Position numbers and translations under genes: made by a program. Positions 4,762-6,256 of a DNA stretch of 6,256 nt are shown here, piece after piece (positions within the stretch are counted from its first letter, which is position 1; each line of letters opens with the position of its first letter). The notes below the pieces were generated by a model. That model made no database searches. It saw nothing but the letters and a program-made list of their open reading frames with translations, and was not told where the DNA came from. The stretch covers positions 1 through 6,256 of the forward strand of contig WAPJ01000053.1 of the NCBI GenBank assembly GCA_015520785.1. The letters are read 5' to 3'. This DNA comes from Candidatus Woesearchaeota archaeon (GTDB lineage Archaea > Nanobdellota > Nanobdellia > Woesearchaeales > WAPJ01).

Positions 4762-6256
4762 TCAGTCCTCCCTGTTCGTGAAGAGTTTCACAACGAGCTT
4801 GACGAGCCGGCCGCGATAGTAGACGAGCCGTTCCTTCGTAACAATCCGCTTCGCGGTAATATTCAGGTTGACTGGCGTGTACGCGCTCTTCTCGACGAGC
4901 GGGCCGGTACAGCAGATGACGTCATGCGTCTCATTATACGATACGATACTCCCGAGGGGACGATTATTACACAGCTGGCTGACGCGGATACTGTCAACAC
5001 CCGCTTCCTCTTGGAAGTCGCTGAGCCGTTGCGCGCAGCCTGGCGCGTCAATCGGATTATTACACGCCGCCTGGCAGAGGTGTAACGCACCACTCTTCAA
5101 CGTACAGTCCGAAGTGCACGCGTCAGCCTTGAAGCCGAAGATAATCTCAAGGCTTGTGAGGAGGCGCTCGGCGAGGGGGTATGCTGTCGGATCCCTCTGC
5201 GCGTAGGGATCACCCCGCGTGCCGTATACTTTCAGGTTGGGGAGGATGACATCCTCATACTGTGCTCGATCCTCTGGTCTGGGAATGCCCTTGAGACTGT
5301 GCAGGCCGTACGCCCAGCCATCCTCGTACTGTCCATAGACTGTGAGGTTGTAGAGGATGAACCTGCCGTGCGTGCCGCTCACATTCCGATACGCTTCTTC
5401 CATGTTCACCATCCCCCCCGTGAGGGAGTCTTCGCCACGGCCGATCACGTACACGGTCGCGCGCGGATAGGCTTCAATCTCAAAACTCTCATTCACGCGT
5501 TTCGTCCATCCTGCCAGGCAGCTCCCGGGGCATGCGCCCTGCTCCTGGGGGATGGTTGTAAACTTGCCGGCGAAGAAGCTGGCACGATCATTACAATTAT
5601 CCATTTCACCGAAGACCCGGCAGGCATCCTCTTCTCGTGAAGCGTGCATGTCAACGCCGGTCAGGTTGATCTGCGCGCCAGCAGCTTCAAGATCGCTACT
5701 GTTCATGTCAATATAATTCTGCACGTTATCCCAGATGCGGATGACATACCGGTGACAGTAGCCTTCACGCAGAATGTCCGCTCCTGTTGGGCTTGGATCC
5801 GTATACGTGAACGCGGTCTCACTCGTACTACTCGTATTATGGAGGAAGAATGCTGGGAGATACGCACCATCCCAAGTATCAGAACAGGTGGGGAAGTGGT
5901 TGATATCCTCGAGGCCGCGTGCACGCTGCACATAAACGCCAATCGTCTGCACGCCCGAGCCAGTCCCCGCATTATCCCGATCAGAGCCGTGCTTCACGAT
6001 GAAATGGAGCGGCCCGGTGAAGCCTGCGGGCACGACGCGATGCTCGGCTTCAAGCAGACTATCCCTGGCTGGGGGTGTGATATCACGATCAATGCCAATC
6101 GTGCAGGTATTCACGTTCCCCGCTTCATCTTCAATCTCAATCGTTGTCAGCCGGCTGTTCAGATCATCATCATACGTGTCGGCAGTGTCAAACGTGTACG
6201 TGTAGTCATGATCCCGCTCTGCGGGTGGCTGGTCGCGTGGCGTGAGGGGGTTGAGC
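4762..6256 (-). CDS. Large Ig-like, cysteine-containing surface protein, N terminus cut by window edge
   Basis: The frame stays open to the right edge, so these are the last 497 residues. A GTG at 6114 is an internal valine codon, not a start, because coding-like sequence continues upstream of it. Numbering from the edge, residues 1-58 end with TTIEIEDEAGNVNTCTIGID, and residues 60-180 contain VIRIWDNVQN. Both resemble the D-x-(A)-GN strand that closes bacterial/archaeal Ig-like domains. Residues 200-370 are unrecognised. Residues 380-449 form a cysteine-rich segment (CTSDC, CQAAC, CC; 15 cysteines in the whole fragment), followed by a basic hydrophobic tail, RLVYYRGRLVKLVVKLF (476-492). Eight N-x-S/T sequons are present (N140, N185, N197, N255, N291, N303, N441, N465). 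No catalytic motif was seen. It probably lies on the cell surface; any signal peptide is outside the window. The gene ends with tandem stops TGA-TAG. Function is unknown. Confidence 0.83.
   Translation of the reverse strand, partial: LNPLTPRDQPPAERDHDYTYTFDTADTYDDDLNSRLTTIEIEDEAGNVNTCTIGIDRDITPPARDSLLEAEHRVVPAGFTGPLHFIVKHGSDRDNAGTGSGVQTIGVYVQRARGLEDINHFPTCSDTWDGAYLPAFFLHNTSSTSETAFTYTDPSPTGADILREGYCHRYVIRIWDNVQNYIDMNSSDLEAAGAQINLTGVDMHASREEDACRVFGEMDNCNDRASFFAGKFTTIPQEQGACPGSCLAGWTKRVNESFEIEAYPRATVYVIGRGEDSLTGGMVNMEEAYRNVSGTHGRFILYNLTVYGQYEDGWAYGLHSLKGIPRPEDRAQYEDVILPNLKVYGTRGDPYAQRDPTAYPLAERLLTSLEIIFGFKADACTSDCTLKSGALHLCQAACNNPIDAPGCAQRLSDFQEEAGVDSIRVSQLCNNRPLGSIVSYNETHDVICCTGPLVEKSAYTPVNLNITAKRIVTKERLVYYRGRLVKLVVKLFTNRED

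Noticed and set aside
6112..6114. GTG as a start codon for the right-hand gene.
   Set aside because: The frame remains open and coding-like for 47 codons upstream to the window edge, including most of an Ig-like closing strand, so this codon is internal.

Overview
The window looks archaeal, most likely from a DPANN lineage of the Woesearchaeota/Pacearchaeota type. The reasons are T/A-rich TATA boxes about 25-29 nt upstream of predicted transcript starts, U-rich termination zones instead of hairpin-plus-U terminators, a tRNA without an encoded CCA end, and secreted proteins beginning with short basic, glycine-hydrophobic, pilin-like N termini and carrying many N-x-S/T sequons. The lineage is an inference from protein style; no marker gene is present. 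Every protein gene is on the minus strand; only the tRNA is on the plus strand.

Layout from left to right. Positions 1-1021 (minus) hold most of a nucleotidyltransferase-domain protein whose C terminus lies beyond the left edge. It has a clear TATA box and Shine-Dalgarno sequence. Positions 1022-1349 are non-coding and hold that promoter, a G-quadruplex-type motif and the tRNA promoter. A tRNA-Val(CAC) lies at 1350-1422 (plus). Positions 1423-1652 are non-coding and separate convergent transcription units. A small SAM-dependent methyltransferase (1653-2132) follows a 574-residue membrane-anchored surface protein (2160-3884) after 27 nt, and the two are probably co-transcribed. The surface protein ends in four six-cysteine repeats. 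Upstream of it is a 179-residue pilin-like protein (3928-4467). After a 294-nt gap with a striking homopurine/homopyrimidine tract comes the C-terminal 497 residues of a large cysteine-containing, Ig-like surface protein (4762-6256), whose start lies beyond the right edge.

The three genes from 2160 to 6256 look like a cell-envelope locus: all are extracytoplasmic, rich in glycosylation sequons (12, 4 and 8 by reading) and carry cysteines suited to disulfide bonds. Two appear to be leaderless or nearly so, judged against the tRNA promoter, which gives an internal measure of the TATA-to-start distance. I see no defence system, mobile element, CRISPR array or phage gene. The most unusual material is the cysteine-repeat ectodomain, the promoter/leader architecture and the strongly strand-asymmetric intergenic regions.
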